A stretch of 64,000 bases of DNA from Chitinimonas arctica (GCF_007431345.1 NZ_CP041730.1:4464001-4528000), one strand, 5' to 3'; counted from the first letter of the stretch, positions 42,078 to 51,020 are shown. Notes: generated by a model not told the origin, from the letters alone. A program made the numbers and translations.

Positions 42078-44555
42078 ATGCAGCACGATACCTGTTTCCA
42101 TTGCGGTCTTGCCGTCGCCGAGACCGACCGCGATCCGCCCCGTTTTCCCGTCCACTACCGACAGACCGTGCAGGCCACTTGCTGTGCCGGCTGCCAGGCC
42201 GTGGCCGAAACGATTCTACGATCCGGACTGGACTACTACTACGAGCAGCGCGAGCAAAAGGCGGAGCGCGTAGGCGCCATGCCCGCTGAATTGCTGGAGC
42301 AGTTGCGGCTATACGATTCGGTGGCCTTGCAGGCCAGCTTTGTCCGGCAGGAGTCGGAGCACGTGCGCGAGGCGGCCTTGCTGCTGGAGGGCATCAGCTG
42401 TGCCGCCTGTATCTGGCTGAACGAACGCCATCTGCTGGGCATGCCCGGCGTGCTGGAAGCCAGCGTCAACTACACCACCCACCGCGCCAGGGTCCGGTGG
42501 GACGAGCGCCGGGTGCAGTTGTCGCAGATCCTCGCCGCTGTCGCCGCCATCGGCTATCGCGCCCATCCCTACGATCCGGGTCGCCAGGAAAGTTTGCGCC
42601 AACGCGAGCGCAAACAAGCGCTGGCGCGATTGTGGATCGCCGGATTGTCGATGATGCAGGTGATGATGTATGCCGTGCCGGTCTATCTGGCGGCGCCGGG
42701 CGACATCTCGCCCGCCATGTTGGGGTTGATGCAGTGGGCCAGCCTGATCCTGACCCTGCCGGTGCTGCTGTATTCCTGCCTACCCTTTTACCAGGGCGTA
42801 TGGCGGGACCTCAAACTGCGGCGGGTCGGCATGGATGCACCGGTGCTGATCGGTGTGTGGGCGTCGTTCCTGGCCAGTGCCCAGGCGACCGTGCTTGAGC
42901 AGGGTGCGGTGTATTTCGATTCGGTATCCATGTTTGTGTTCCTGTTGCTAGGCGGGCGCTATCTCGAAGGCATGGCCAGGCGCAAGGCAGGCGAGGCGGC
43001 GGAGTCGCTGGTTAAACTGGTGCCTGCTTTCGCCCATCGTTTGGCCAATTGGCCAGCCAATCACGCAAGCATGGAAGTGCCGGTGGCCGAACTGGTGGTT
43101 GACGATGTCTTGCTGGTCAAGCCGGGCGAACATTATCCGGCTGATGCACTGGTGTTGGAGGGCGAAGGCAGTGCCGACGAAGCACTGCTGACCGGCGAGT
43201 CGCGCCCGGTGCCCAAGCGGGTGTCCGATACGGTCATCGGCGGCGCGGTCAATCTGGATGGGCCGATGATCGTGCAGGTAAAGCGGGTAGGGCAGGAAAC
43301 CCAGCTGGCCGGCATTGTCAGGCTGCTGGACCGCGCCCTGGCGGAAAAGCCCCGCCTGGCCCAGATGGCTGACCGCCTGGCAGGGAGCTTCGTGACGGCC
43401 CTATTGCTGGTGGCGGCCTTGGCCTGGTATGGGTGGCATCTGTATGACCCGGCGCAAGCATTGCCTATTACCGTGGCCGTATTGGTGATTTCCTGCCCGT
43501 GTGCGCTTTCTCTGGCTACACCGGCGGCAATGACCGCCGCCACCGGCCGGTTGGCGCGGGCGGGCCTGCTGCTTACCCGCGGGCATGCGCTGGAGACGCT
43601 GGCCACGGTCACCGATATCGTGTTCGACAAAACCGGCACCTTGACCCATGGACGGCCCAGGCTGCTGGAAGTGTTGCCGCTGGGCCTGACGGCGCAGTCC
43701 GGGCATGCCTTGGCGGCCTTGCTGGAACAGGCCTCCGAGCACCCCATCGCAATGGCGCTGCGCGCGGATATCGCGCCGGCCGACGCCGCGCCGGCCGACG
43801 CCGCCCCGGCCGACGCGGAGGTAGGCGACTACCGCAATCATCCCGGCGGTGGTGTGGAAGCCGTGGTCGCCGGCAAGTCGCTGAGGCTGGGGCGGCCGGA
43901 TTTCGTCGCCAGCTTTTGCCGAGCGGCCCCGCCCGACGCGCTATTGGCTTGGCATCAGGAAGATACGGTGGTTTGCCTGGCCAGCGAGGATGAATGGCTG
44001 GCGGCCTTCGCGCTGGGCGATACGGTCAGGCCGGAAGCGGCAGCCATGCTGGCGGGCTGGCAGGGTGTGCGCAGCCATCTGCTGAGTGGCGATGCCGAAG
44101 GCCCCACCGGCCGCCTGGCCAGGCAGTTGGCGATACCCTGCTATCGTGCCGCTGCCTTGCCGGCCGATAAACTCGCCTATGTGCAAGCCTTGCAGGCGCA
44201 GGGCAGGCGCGTGCTTATGGTTGGCGATGGCGTGAACGATGCGCCGGTGTTGGCAGCAGCCGATGCATCGGTCGCCATGGGCGGCGGGGCAGAATCGGCG
44301 CAAGCTGCGGGCGACATGGTGCTGGTCGGCTCCCTTGTGGCCCTGGCGGAAGGGCGCCGGCTGGCCCGGTTTACCCAGCGTATCATCAGGCAAAATCTGT
44401 GGTGGGCCTTGCTCTACAATCTGATCGCCCTGCCTGTCGCTTTGCTGGGCTGGGTAACACCGTGGCTTGCCAGCCTGGGCATGGCGGCAAGTTCCTTATT
44501 GGTGGTTTGCAATGCGCTGAGGTTGACCGCCCAATCCAGCGCCGGGAAACGCTAA
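42078..44555 (+). CDS. ccoI: Copper-transporting P1B-type ATPase for cbb3 oxidase assembly (CcoI/FixI)
   Basis: The 825-residue ATPase exports or delivers copper for the cytochrome cbb3 oxidase. It has an N-terminal cysteine-rich domain (Cys6/Cys9 and Cys35/Cys36/Cys39), as in FixI, and then an HMA domain with GISCAACIW. Membrane helices carry the Cys473-Pro474-Cys475 motif, the phosphorylated Asp517 sits in DKTGTLT, and GDGVNDAPVL is the hinge motif. A run of APADA repeats (residues near 568-580) lies in the nucleotide-binding part. It is followed 3 bp later by ccoS, which marks it as CcoI. The oxidase genes ccoNOP are not in the window. Confidence 0.93.
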   Translation: MQHDTCFHCGLAVAETDRDPPRFPVHYRQTVQATCCAGCQAVAETILRSGLDYYYEQREQKAERVGAMPAELLEQLRLYDSVALQASFVRQESEHVREAALLLEGISCAACIWLNERHLLGMPGVLEASVNYTTHRARVRWDERRVQLSQILAAVAAIGYRAHPYDPGRQESLRQRERKQALARLWIAGLSMMQVMMYAVPVYLAAPGDISPAMLGLMQWASLILTLPVLLYSCLPFYQGVWRDLKLRRVGMDAPVLIGVWASFLASAQATVLEQGAVYFDSVSMFVFLLLGGRYLEGMARRKAGEAAESLVKLVPAFAHRLANWPANHASMEVPVAELVVDDVLLVKPGEHYPADALVLEGEGSADEALLTGESRPVPKRVSDTVIGGAVNLDGPMIVQVKRVGQETQLAGIVRLLDRALAEKPRLAQMADRLAGSFVTALLLVAALAWYGWHLYDPAQALPITVAVLVISCPCALSLATPAAMTAATGRLARAGLLLTRGHALETLATVTDIVFDKTGTLTHGRPRLLEVLPLGLTAQSGHALAALLEQASEHPIAMALRADIAPADAAPADAAPADAEVGDYRNHPGGGVEAVVAGKSLRLGRPDFVASFCRAAPPDALLAWHQEDTVVCLASEDEWLAAFALGDTVRPEAAAMLAGWQGVRSHLLSGDAEGPTGRLARQLAIPCYRAAALPADKLAYVQALQAQGRRVLMVGDGVNDAPVLAAADASVAMGGGAESAQAAGDMVLVGSLVALAEGRRLARFTQRIIRQNLWWALLYNLIALPVALLGWVTPWLASLGMAASSLLVVCNALRLTAQSSAGKR

Positions 44556-44558
44556 GCC

Positions 44559-44744
44559 ATGGATAGTTTGTATTTGCTTGTCCCCCTTTCCGTGCTGGTT
44601 GCCGTCGGCGGGGGGCTGCTGTTCTGGTGGGCTACGCGCAGTGGCCAGTTCGACGACCTGGAGGGGCCAGCCCACCGGATTCTGCAGGACGACGATAGCG
44701 CAAGCGGCAAAGGTCGATCCGACGAAAGTACCCGGCAGGAATAG
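44559..44744 (+). CDS. ccoS: Cbb3-type cytochrome oxidase assembly protein CcoS
   Basis: The 61-residue protein has one N-terminal membrane helix (LYLLVPLSVLVAVGGGLLFWW) and the conserved short motif SGQFDDLEGPAHRILQDD after it, which is diagnostic for CcoS. CcoS is needed to insert cofactors into cbb3-type oxidase and is normally encoded after ccoI, as here with a 3-bp gap. The C-terminal 15 residues are polar and low-complexity. Confidence 0.93.
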   Translation: MDSLYLLVPLSVLVAVGGGLLFWWATRSGQFDDLEGPAHRILQDDDSASGKGRSDESTRQE

Positions 44745-44828
44745 ACCTCCCCCGGTTTCCAACGGGCTGGCGCCTGCCTGAATATCCCGCTTCGTGTCAT
44801 CCAGGTGGGCATGGATCGCGGGGGCGGA

Positions 44829-47570
44829 TCAATTGCCTCCTTGTGGCTGGCTGGAGACAGCTGATTGGCGCAGCCTGCCGGCGGCAGCATTTACTTGCTC
44901 CGTGAAGAAATCCGCTTTTTTCTGTTTTGCCAGTTCAAGCGCGTGCATATAGGTTTGACGTTTGACAGGATCACTTTTTTCCAAGCCACGCGCCATCCTC
45001 CAGGACACGATGGCTTCATCGAAATGTCCCCCGCTAAGCCACATCTCTGCTTGCTGATTCAAATACTCAGCCTTGAGGTGGGTAACGGCGCGGTTGCGGG
45101 ACAGTTTCGCGGCGATCAATTCCCTGACGGGTGCATGAGCGGAAATAGCGGGGTTGTCGCGCACGTCCAAGCTGGTGAGATGGGTGTTGCCTGCCAGCCC
45201 TTCCATCAGGATGCCGAGCTTGCTGTCGTCAAGGCCGCAGCCGCATAGCTGGAGTGCGGCCAATGATGAGTTCGCCAAAAGGCCCGACACAAGTTGGTAC
45301 ACGGCGCGGGTGGAGAGTGGATTGCCGTCAAGCCGGAGCGTGATCGGGGGAGCCGCTATCACGATGTCGGACAAGGATGAAAGGGCTTCCGAATCAAATG
45401 CATTGCGGCTGAGGTCGAGTACTTCGAGCATTTCCAGCTCGGGCAGGAGCGTTGCCAGTGCCTTGACCCCCTTGTGGCCGATACGATTGCCGGACAAATC
45501 GATCTCCGTCACGGGGGATTTGTTGCCTCGCATGACAGCAACCACCATTTCTACCTCTTCATCGCTTAAATTCAAGCCGTCGAGACGCAATCGGGTAAGA
45601 GCAGGGTCTGCCTGTTTCAAGCGGGTATAGGGAAGCCATAGTTTGGGGTGGCTGGGAAAGGGTGCTTCGGCTGGATGGGACACGCGCAGGGGCGAGTCGC
45701 CGAAATCCACCGTTTCAGCTGATTGAAAGGCATGCCTGCTGTCCCGCATGTCCGGATGATCCGCGCATAGGGTTTTGGCCATCGCGATCAGCTCATTTGC
45801 AAGCAGGGTCTGTCCCTTCTCAAGCTGTGCCAGCGCTTGGCGCTGAAGCCAGCCGGATTCTGCGACGTTGTCCTCGTACCGATGCCGGAGGGTGCGGAGC
45901 ATCGCGAGATTCTCCGGGGCCGTTTCAAGCGCTTGCGCGCGTAGCGTGAGCAAGCGGGCCTGCTCCGAATGTCCCGCTGCCGCCAGTGCAGCGGCGTAAT
46001 CCATCATGATCCGCGCATGGTTGCGGGCAAGCAGGCGGTTTCGTTCCAATGAAGCGGTAATTTCGGCGGATGATTGCTGGTCATCGATCGGGTTGCCATC
46101 CAGATCGAGCAAGACAAGACGCCGGTTGCACTTCAGCGCCGCGGCCAAGGCCTTTGCCCCGGTATTGCCGATTCGGTTGCCGGCGAGCTTGATCGTCCTC
46201 AGATCGATATTGCAGTACAGCAAGGTGGCCAGGTAGTCGGCGCCGCTATTGTCTATTTCGCTGTTCGACAGATCGAGTTCGGTCAAGTGGGTGTTATGGC
46301 GCAACGCCGCCGCAATCGCCTGGACGTCGGCGGCGGCGACTGGCTTGCCGCTTGCCATGCGGGTGAGCGAGCCATCATCCTCGATCAGTCCGGCCAGTTG
46401 GTCCATAAAAGAGTGGGTTTCTCCCGGTACCGATGCGGGCTTTCGGTTGAACAGTGTCGATAGCCAAGTGGGTTGGGGTGGCAAGGTCTTGGTTTTCTTC
46501 AAATCCTCCAATACCTCGGGCGATTTGCACAGGGCCAGCGACAGCGCCCAGGCCGCCCTGGCACTGGCGCAATCGCCACTTCGCCAACTACTGCGGCCGG
46601 CCTCGGCCAGGACCTGGGCTTGGGCGAGTTTCGCGCGGGCATAGTGGAGCAAGGCTTCCAGCTCCTTGCCGAGCACGGAGCCTTCCTCCCACGCTTCCCT
46701 TGCCAATTCAATCGCGCGTATGCCGATTTGTGGCTGGCGTTGCGCCACATGGGATTGGACGCGCGAGGCCAGCATCTCCCTGTAGATGAAGGGCCGCCCA
46801 CGATTGCGGGCCAGCAGGTCCGCCAAGGCGATCTTGGCGCCATAGCCGATATCTGCGTTATCGCGAAGGTCCAGCTCGGTAAGACGGGTGTTGAGCTGCA
46901 TTATCTGGGACAAGTACTCCGCACCTTGATCCGTGATCTGGTTGTCTGCCAGCCTGAGCGTGACGAGGGTGTCGTTGCCTGCGAGTGCCATACACACGAT
47001 AAGCGCGTTTGTATCGTCCAACTGGCAGCCGTTCAGCTTGAGGGTGAGGATGGATTGGTTGCTGGCGAGATCGGTGGGTTTGCCGTGGGGGTCCGTGGCA
47101 ACGGTTTCTGCAATTTGCTCCATCCACGCCGATATCACGTCCTTCGCGCCGTCAGGAAGGTCGTCTTGAGACTCCAGCTCGTTCAGTTCCCCCATCTGCT
47201 CCTGCAGAAATTCCTGATTGGTACTGTCACTGTCGCCAGGGCATTGGATGGCGAAAACACTGAATAAGCCCATGGCGAATTTTTGGCTGATCTCGATGCC
47301 GCTCAGGTCCAGTTCCGTCAGGCAGCGATTGCAACGCAAGGCTGCGCAGAGCCCGAGCGCGTCCATGTCTTCCAGCGCGGAAACCCCGAGCGTCAGGGAA
47401 CGCAGTGTGGGATCCTGGCGAAATAGCCGGAGCAAGGGGCCGACCAGGCTGCGGTCGCACACGGCTTCGGCAATATCGACACGCTGGCCATTGACGGTGA
47501 CCGTGGTATCGGTCTCCCGTGGCCCTGCGTCGTGCTGGGTGGGATGAAGTCTGGATATAGGATCGAACAT
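44829..47570 (-). CDS. Ribonuclease-inhibitor-type leucine-rich-repeat protein
   Basis: The 913-residue protein has no signal peptide or membrane helix. Three blocks of leucine-rich repeats of the ribonuclease-inhibitor kind (pattern L-x-x-L-x-L-x-x-N/G-x-I) lie at about residues 40-280, 420-520 and 650-840. Examples are LVTLRLADNQITDQGAEYL and LTELDLSNSEIDNSGADYL. Between them sit helical segments rich in Ala, Glu and Arg (for example LEALLHYARAKLAQAQVLAEAG), perhaps coiled coils. A helical C-terminus follows. AGGGG lies 8 nt before the start. This architecture resembles eukaryotic NLR/RNH-type LRRs and some bacterial effectors. No secretion signal is visible by eye, so function and location are unknown. 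It stands alone and is convergent with ccoS. Confidence 0.8.
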   Translation of the reverse strand: MFDPISRLHPTQHDAGPRETDTTVTVNGQRVDIAEAVCDRSLVGPLLRLFRQDPTLRSLTLGVSALEDMDALGLCAALRCNRCLTELDLSGIEISQKFAMGLFSVFAIQCPGDSDSTNQEFLQEQMGELNELESQDDLPDGAKDVISAWMEQIAETVATDPHGKPTDLASNQSILTLKLNGCQLDDTNALIVCMALAGNDTLVTLRLADNQITDQGAEYLSQIMQLNTRLTELDLRDNADIGYGAKIALADLLARNRGRPFIYREMLASRVQSHVAQRQPQIGIRAIELAREAWEEGSVLGKELEALLHYARAKLAQAQVLAEAGRSSWRSGDCASARAAWALSLALCKSPEVLEDLKKTKTLPPQPTWLSTLFNRKPASVPGETHSFMDQLAGLIEDDGSLTRMASGKPVAAADVQAIAAALRHNTHLTELDLSNSEIDNSGADYLATLLYCNIDLRTIKLAGNRIGNTGAKALAAALKCNRRLVLLDLDGNPIDDQQSSAEITASLERNRLLARNHARIMMDYAAALAAAGHSEQARLLTLRAQALETAPENLAMLRTLRHRYEDNVAESGWLQRQALAQLEKGQTLLANELIAMAKTLCADHPDMRDSRHAFQSAETVDFGDSPLRVSHPAEAPFPSHPKLWLPYTRLKQADPALTRLRLDGLNLSDEEVEMVVAVMRGNKSPVTEIDLSGNRIGHKGVKALATLLPELEMLEVLDLSRNAFDSEALSSLSDIVIAAPPITLRLDGNPLSTRAVYQLVSGLLANSSLAALQLCGCGLDDSKLGILMEGLAGNTHLTSLDVRDNPAISAHAPVRELIAAKLSRNRAVTHLKAEYLNQQAEMWLSGGHFDEAIVSWRMARGLEKSDPVKRQTYMHALELAKQKKADFFTEQVNAAAGRLRQSAVSSQPQGGN

Positions 47571-47722
47571 TTGTTATCCCCTCTGGGCTGGCGAGAAGCC
47601 ACTGCGTCAGAGCGGAAGGAATGCGGACCTGGGTGGTCATGCTGTTGCAATTTCAGGCCGTTTTTGGCTTTTTCATGCACGGGCTCGCCAGATCCGGGAT
47701 TTTGCGAGTAGGGCACGCCAAG

Positions 47723-48220
47723 TCAGATCAGGTATTGCCGCAGCACGGACCAAGCCGCGTATTTTTGCTCGAAGGGCAGGGTAAAGGCGGGGCTGGAAGA
47801 GGGAAGGGGATGCAAGGCGTAGCGCGTTGCCTGCTCGTCCAGTTGCCTCTGCCCGATGCGGGCGGCGGTACCACCGTTGAAGGCGATTGCAGCCAGCTGC
47901 GGCAGCCCTCTCACCAGGCTGGCCAGGTCGTTTTCCACCCGTTCGCGGATATTGCTGTCGAGGCTGCCCTCGCGCTTGGCGGCCGCCACGACATCCCACA
48001 GGCCCAGGCCGCCATCCAGTAGTGCCTGCAAGCGCTCCGGGTAGCGCAATGCCGTTAGGTCGCGCTCGATAAGGCGGCCGGTCAGTCGCCAGAAGCGATT
48101 TTGCGGATGGCCGTAATATTGGCCGTGCGCCAGGGAGGCTTCGCCAGGCAGGCTACCCAGGATCAGGACGCGGGTATGGGCATCGACGACCGGCGCGAAG
48201 CAGTACTTGGTTTCACTCAT
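47723..48220 (-). CDS. DNA-deoxyinosine glycosylase (uracil-DNA glycosylase superfamily)
   Basis: The 165-residue protein matches the hypoxanthine/deoxyinosine glycosylase branch: VLILGSLPGEASLAHGQYYGHPQNRFW near the N-terminus (residues about 16-43), LGLWDVVAAAKREGSLDSN, and the C-terminal LHPLPSSSPA loop. It would remove deaminated adenine from DNA. The start at 48220 is chosen because its ATG overlaps the dinB stop as ATGA, implying translational coupling. It is the last gene of a moxR-dinB-glycosylase operon. The longer in-frame extension upstream lies inside dinB and is not a real N-terminus. Confidence 0.88.
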   Translation of the reverse strand: MSETKYCFAPVVDAHTRVLILGSLPGEASLAHGQYYGHPQNRFWRLTGRLIERDLTALRYPERLQALLDGGLGLWDVVAAAKREGSLDSNIRERVENDLASLVRGLPQLAAIAFNGGTAARIGQRQLDEQATRYALHPLPSSSPAFTLPFEQKYAAWSVLRQYLI

Positions 48221-49272
48221 GGCGTGAACAGGGTGAGTTGGCGCACTTCCGCTCTTTCTTCCTCGAAGCGTACGCCGACGCCGAGCAGCCGCACCGGCAG
48301 CGAGCGGCGTGCAAACCCCTCGGCCAGCAGGCGGGCCCAGGTGTCCGGGCCGGGCGCGGTGCTGAGGCATTCCACCGTGGTATGGCTGAAGTCGCTGAAA
48401 CGAATCTTCACATAAGCCTTGTAGGGAAGCGGGACGTCGTGCGCGCGTTCCAGGCGCGCCTTCAAATCGGTGATCAACACGTGCATTTCGTCCAGGCAAC
48501 TGGCCAGGTCGGGCAGGTCGTGCACATAGGTGGTCTCCACCGACAGCGATTTGCGCGGCTGCTCATTGCTGACCGGGCGCTCATCCACGCCCCGGCACAG
48601 TTCGTACAAGCGATGGCCGAAGCGGCCGAAATGCTGGATCAGCTTGGGCAGGGGCCAGTCGCGCAAATCGCCGCAGCTGCGTGCGCCCAATTCGTTCAGG
48701 CGGGCTGCCGTCACCTTGCCCACGCCGAACAGTTTTCCCACCGGCAGGGCCGCGACAAACGTATCGGCATCGCGCGGGTGGACCACGAACTGGCCATCCG
48801 GCTTGTTCCAGTCGCTGGCTACCTTGGCAATGAATTTGTTGGCGGCGATGCCGGCGGAGGCGGTGATGCCCACTTCGCTGCGGATACGGTCGCGGATGGC
48901 GCCGGCGATCCGCGTTGCGCTGCCCTGGCAGTGTGGGGAGTCACTGACATCCAGATAGGCCTCGTCCAGCGAGAGGGGTTCGACCAGGCTCGCGAAGTCG
49001 GCGTAGATGCCATGGATCTGGCGGGATACCGCCCGGTACACCTCGAAGCGCGGCGGCAGCAGCACGAGGTCCGGGCAGCGTTTGAGCGCCTGGCTGCTGG
49101 CCATGGCCGAATGGAGCCCGAACTTGCGGGCGGCATAGTTGCAAGTGGAGAGCACCCCGCGGCTTTCCGGCCGCCCGCCCACCGCCACAGGGCGCTCGCG
49201 CAGGCTGGGATCGTCGCGCATCTCCACCGCGGCATAGAAGCAATCGCAATCGATATGAATGATCTTGCGCAC
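48217..49272 (-). CDS. dinB: DNA polymerase IV
   Basis: The 351-residue Y-family translesion polymerase has the catalytic carboxylates Asp8, Asp103 and Glu104 (SLDEAYLD). The steric-gate position that is Phe13 in E. coli DinB is Tyr13 here (DCDCFYAAVEM). A thumb with helix-hairpin-helix, a little-finger domain and a C-terminal beta-clamp-binding motif QLTLF close the protein. It overlaps the downstream glycosylase by 4 bp and starts 14 bp after the moxR-like gene, so the three are probably co-transcribed. An SOS-box of the CTGT-N8-ACAG type was not found upstream. Confidence 0.95.
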   Translation of the reverse strand: MRKIIHIDCDCFYAAVEMRDDPSLRERPVAVGGRPESRGVLSTCNYAARKFGLHSAMASSQALKRCPDLVLLPPRFEVYRAVSRQIHGIYADFASLVEPLSLDEAYLDVSDSPHCQGSATRIAGAIRDRIRSEVGITASAGIAANKFIAKVASDWNKPDGQFVVHPRDADTFVAALPVGKLFGVGKVTAARLNELGARSCGDLRDWPLPKLIQHFGRFGHRLYELCRGVDERPVSNEQPRKSLSVETTYVHDLPDLASCLDEMHVLITDLKARLERAHDVPLPYKAYVKIRFSDFSHTTVECLSTAPGPDTWARLLAEGFARRSLPVRLLGVGVRFEEERAEVRQLTLFTP

Positions 49273-49286
49273 GGGCGAGATGCCGC

Positions 49287-50138
49287 TCAGTTGCCTTGCT
49301 TGGCGCGCACCATCTTGACCAGGCGCTCGAACAGATTGCTGTCCTGCTCATTCTTCAGCAGGGCGCCGGCCAGCGGCGGCAAGCCCTCGCCGGCCCTGAG
49401 CGCGGCCGGCGGCACCTTGTCGGCCAACAGCAGCTTGAGCCAGTCCAGCAATTCCGAGGTGGACGGCTTCTTCTTCAGGCCGGGCAGCTCGCGTAGGGCG
49501 TAGAACAGTTCGAGCGCTTCGCGCAATAGCGCTTCATGCAGGCCTGGGAAGTGGACGTCCACGATGCGGCGCATGGTGTCCTTGTCCGGGAAGCGGATGT
49601 AATGGAAGAAGCAGCGGCGCAGGAAGGCATCCGGCAATTCTTTTTCGTTGTTGCTGGTAATGATGATGATGGGGCGGTGGCGGGCGCTGATTGTCTGGCG
49701 CGTTTCGTAGACATCGAAGGCCATGCGGTCCAGTTCGCGCAAGAGATCGTTCGGGAACTCGATATCGGCCTTGTCGATTTCATCGATCAGCAACACGGCT
49801 TGCCGCTCGCTTTCGAATGCCTCCCATAGCTTGCCAGGCACGATGTAGTTAGCGATCTCGTTGACACGCGGATCGCCCAGCTGCCCGTCCCGCAGGCGCG
49901 ATACCGCGTCGTATTCATATAGGCCCTGCTGCGCCTTGGTGGTGGATTTGATATGCCAGCTGATCAGCGGTGCATCCAGCCCACGGGCAATTTCTTCCGC
50001 CAGCAAGGTTTTACCGGTGCCGGGCTCGCCCTTGATCAGCAGTGGGCGCTGCAGGGTGATGGCGGCATTCACGGCCAGCATCAGGTCCGGTGTCGCGATG
50101 TAGTTTGAAGTGCCGGTGAAATGGGTGGGTGAGGTCAT
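49287..50138 (-). CDS. MoxR-family AAA+ ATPase
   Basis: The 283-residue protein has the AAA+ core with Walker A GEPGTGKT, Walker B VLLIDEIDKAD and sensor-1 ITSNNEKELPDAFLRR. MoxR ATPases act as chaperones that mature or remodel protein complexes, often with von Willebrand-domain partners, but none is encoded nearby. The start at 50138 is supported by AAGGA 6-7 nt upstream. dinB follows after a 14-bp gap. Two inverted repeats upstream (50232 and 50321) could regulate the operon. Confidence 0.9.
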   Translation of the reverse strand: MTSPTHFTGTSNYIATPDLMLAVNAAITLQRPLLIKGEPGTGKTLLAEEIARGLDAPLISWHIKSTTKAQQGLYEYDAVSRLRDGQLGDPRVNEIANYIVPGKLWEAFESERQAVLLIDEIDKADIEFPNDLLRELDRMAFDVYETRQTISARHRPIIIITSNNEKELPDAFLRRCFFHYIRFPDKDTMRRIVDVHFPGLHEALLREALELFYALRELPGLKKKPSTSELLDWLKLLLADKVPPAALRAGEGLPPLAGALLKNEQDSNLFERLVKMVRAKQGN

Positions 50139-50231
50139 GCGGGCATCCTTGTTGAATCTCCGGATTGTATGGGAGGCGGAAGATGACGGGAATGGCGCCG
50201 GCATGTGCGCTAGGGAATTACCGCGCAAAGA

Positions 50232-50253
50232 ATATTGAACAGTTGTTCAATAT
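50232..50253. promoter_or_regulatory. Inverted repeat, first of a pair (candidate operator)
   Basis: ATATTGAAC-AGTT-GTTCAATAT has perfect 9-bp arms. It lies 94 bp upstream of the moxR-like start and 288 bp upstream of the secreted-protein start. The core TTGAAC-N4-GTTCA recurs at 50321, so it looks like a DNA-binding site for a dimeric regulator. Confidence 0.6.
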
Positions 50254-50320
50254 ATGATCGTTGATCAAGTGGGGCAGTTGTTATCAATAGGGCGATGATG
50301 CCGGCTGGCACAGGAAAAAA

Positions 50321-50336
50321 TTGAACAAATGTTCAG
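50321..50336. promoter_or_regulatory. Inverted repeat, second of a pair (candidate operator)
   Basis: TTGAAC-AAAT-GTTCA repeats the core of the site at 50232, centred 86 bp away. The two cover the 402-bp gap between the moxR-like gene and the secreted-protein gene (50139-50540), which otherwise shows AT-rich DNA and no other feature. Confidence 0.55.
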
Positions 50337-50540
50337 TTTTTAGCTGCTCACATGGGCATTTGTTGCGTTGTCCGGCACAAAATGAGGGAATTTTTCACAT
50401 AAAGTTACATTTGCCGGCCAACCGCGGATCAAAATCCGATACGCTTCGCCCGGGCGAGTTATGCGCAGCGCATGGAAGCCGCGCACCGTCGTGGGCTCGA
50501 CCAAAACCTAAAATTAAATCTATCGCTTGAGGATCTATCA

Positions 50541-50978
50541 ATGAAACTGCAAAAACTGCTGGTTGCCCTGGGTTTTGCCGGCCTGTCCGCCCTGGCTAGC
50601 GCCACCACCCTGAACGGCACCTGCTACTACACCGCGACGGTTGATCCAACTTCGATCTCCGTTTCGAACGGCAACACCGTTTCGCTGCAGGCCAGCTTCA
50701 CCACCAGCCGCGCCATGTGGAATACCTCCGGTTGCGGTACCTTCGGCAATGTTGATGTCAAGATCGTTGAGCGCAAGACCGGCCGCGTGCTGGTAAACAC
50801 TCAGCTGAACAACACCAACGACCCCAACATGACCTACGGCGGCCGTTGGATCACCCCGCGTGTCAACTACACCGTGTCCGGCTTCACGCCTGGCAACTAC
50901 GAAGTGGTTGCCTATGTCGGCTTCAACGGCTGGTATCACGATACCAACCCGACCGTGACCTCGATGCGCGTCAACTGA
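50541..50978 (+). CDS. Secreted protein of unknown function, 145 residues
   Basis: The protein has a signal peptide (MKLQKLLVALGFAGLSALASA, cleaved near residue 21). A small beta-rich domain follows (TVSLQASFTTSRAMWNTSG, VDVKIVERKTGRVLVN, YTVSGFTPGNYEVVAYVGF) with two cysteines (in GTCYY and SGCGTF) that could form a disulphide. The GNYEVVAYVGF end resembles immunoglobulin-like beta sandwiches. GAGGA precedes the ATG. It is a single gene, with the 402-bp gap and two dyads upstream and hairpins downstream. The function is unknown; a binding or adhesion protein is possible. Confidence 0.75.
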   Translation: MKLQKLLVALGFAGLSALASATTLNGTCYYTATVDPTSISVSNGNTVSLQASFTTSRAMWNTSGCGTFGNVDVKIVERKTGRVLVNTQLNNTNDPNMTYGGRWITPRVNYTVSGFTPGNYEVVAYVGFNGWYHDTNPTVTSMRVN

Positions 50979-50986
50979 TAGGTCTG

Positions 50987-51020
50987 CGCGGCAACTTGCC
51001 CATACGGGCAAGATGCCGCG
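50987..51020 (+). terminator. Hairpin after the secreted-protein gene
   Basis: CGCGGCA pairs with TGCCGCG and, inside it, TTGCCC pairs with GGGCAA, a two-part stem with small internal bulges. A second hairpin (about 51020-51063) with CACCG/CGGTG arms follows before the convergent TerB-like gene. No T-run is present. Confidence 0.5.

Noticed and set aside
43770..43820. Short APADA-type repeats in ccoI as a mobile repeat
   Set aside because: They are in-frame low-complexity repeats inside the nucleotide-binding region and do not disrupt the gene.
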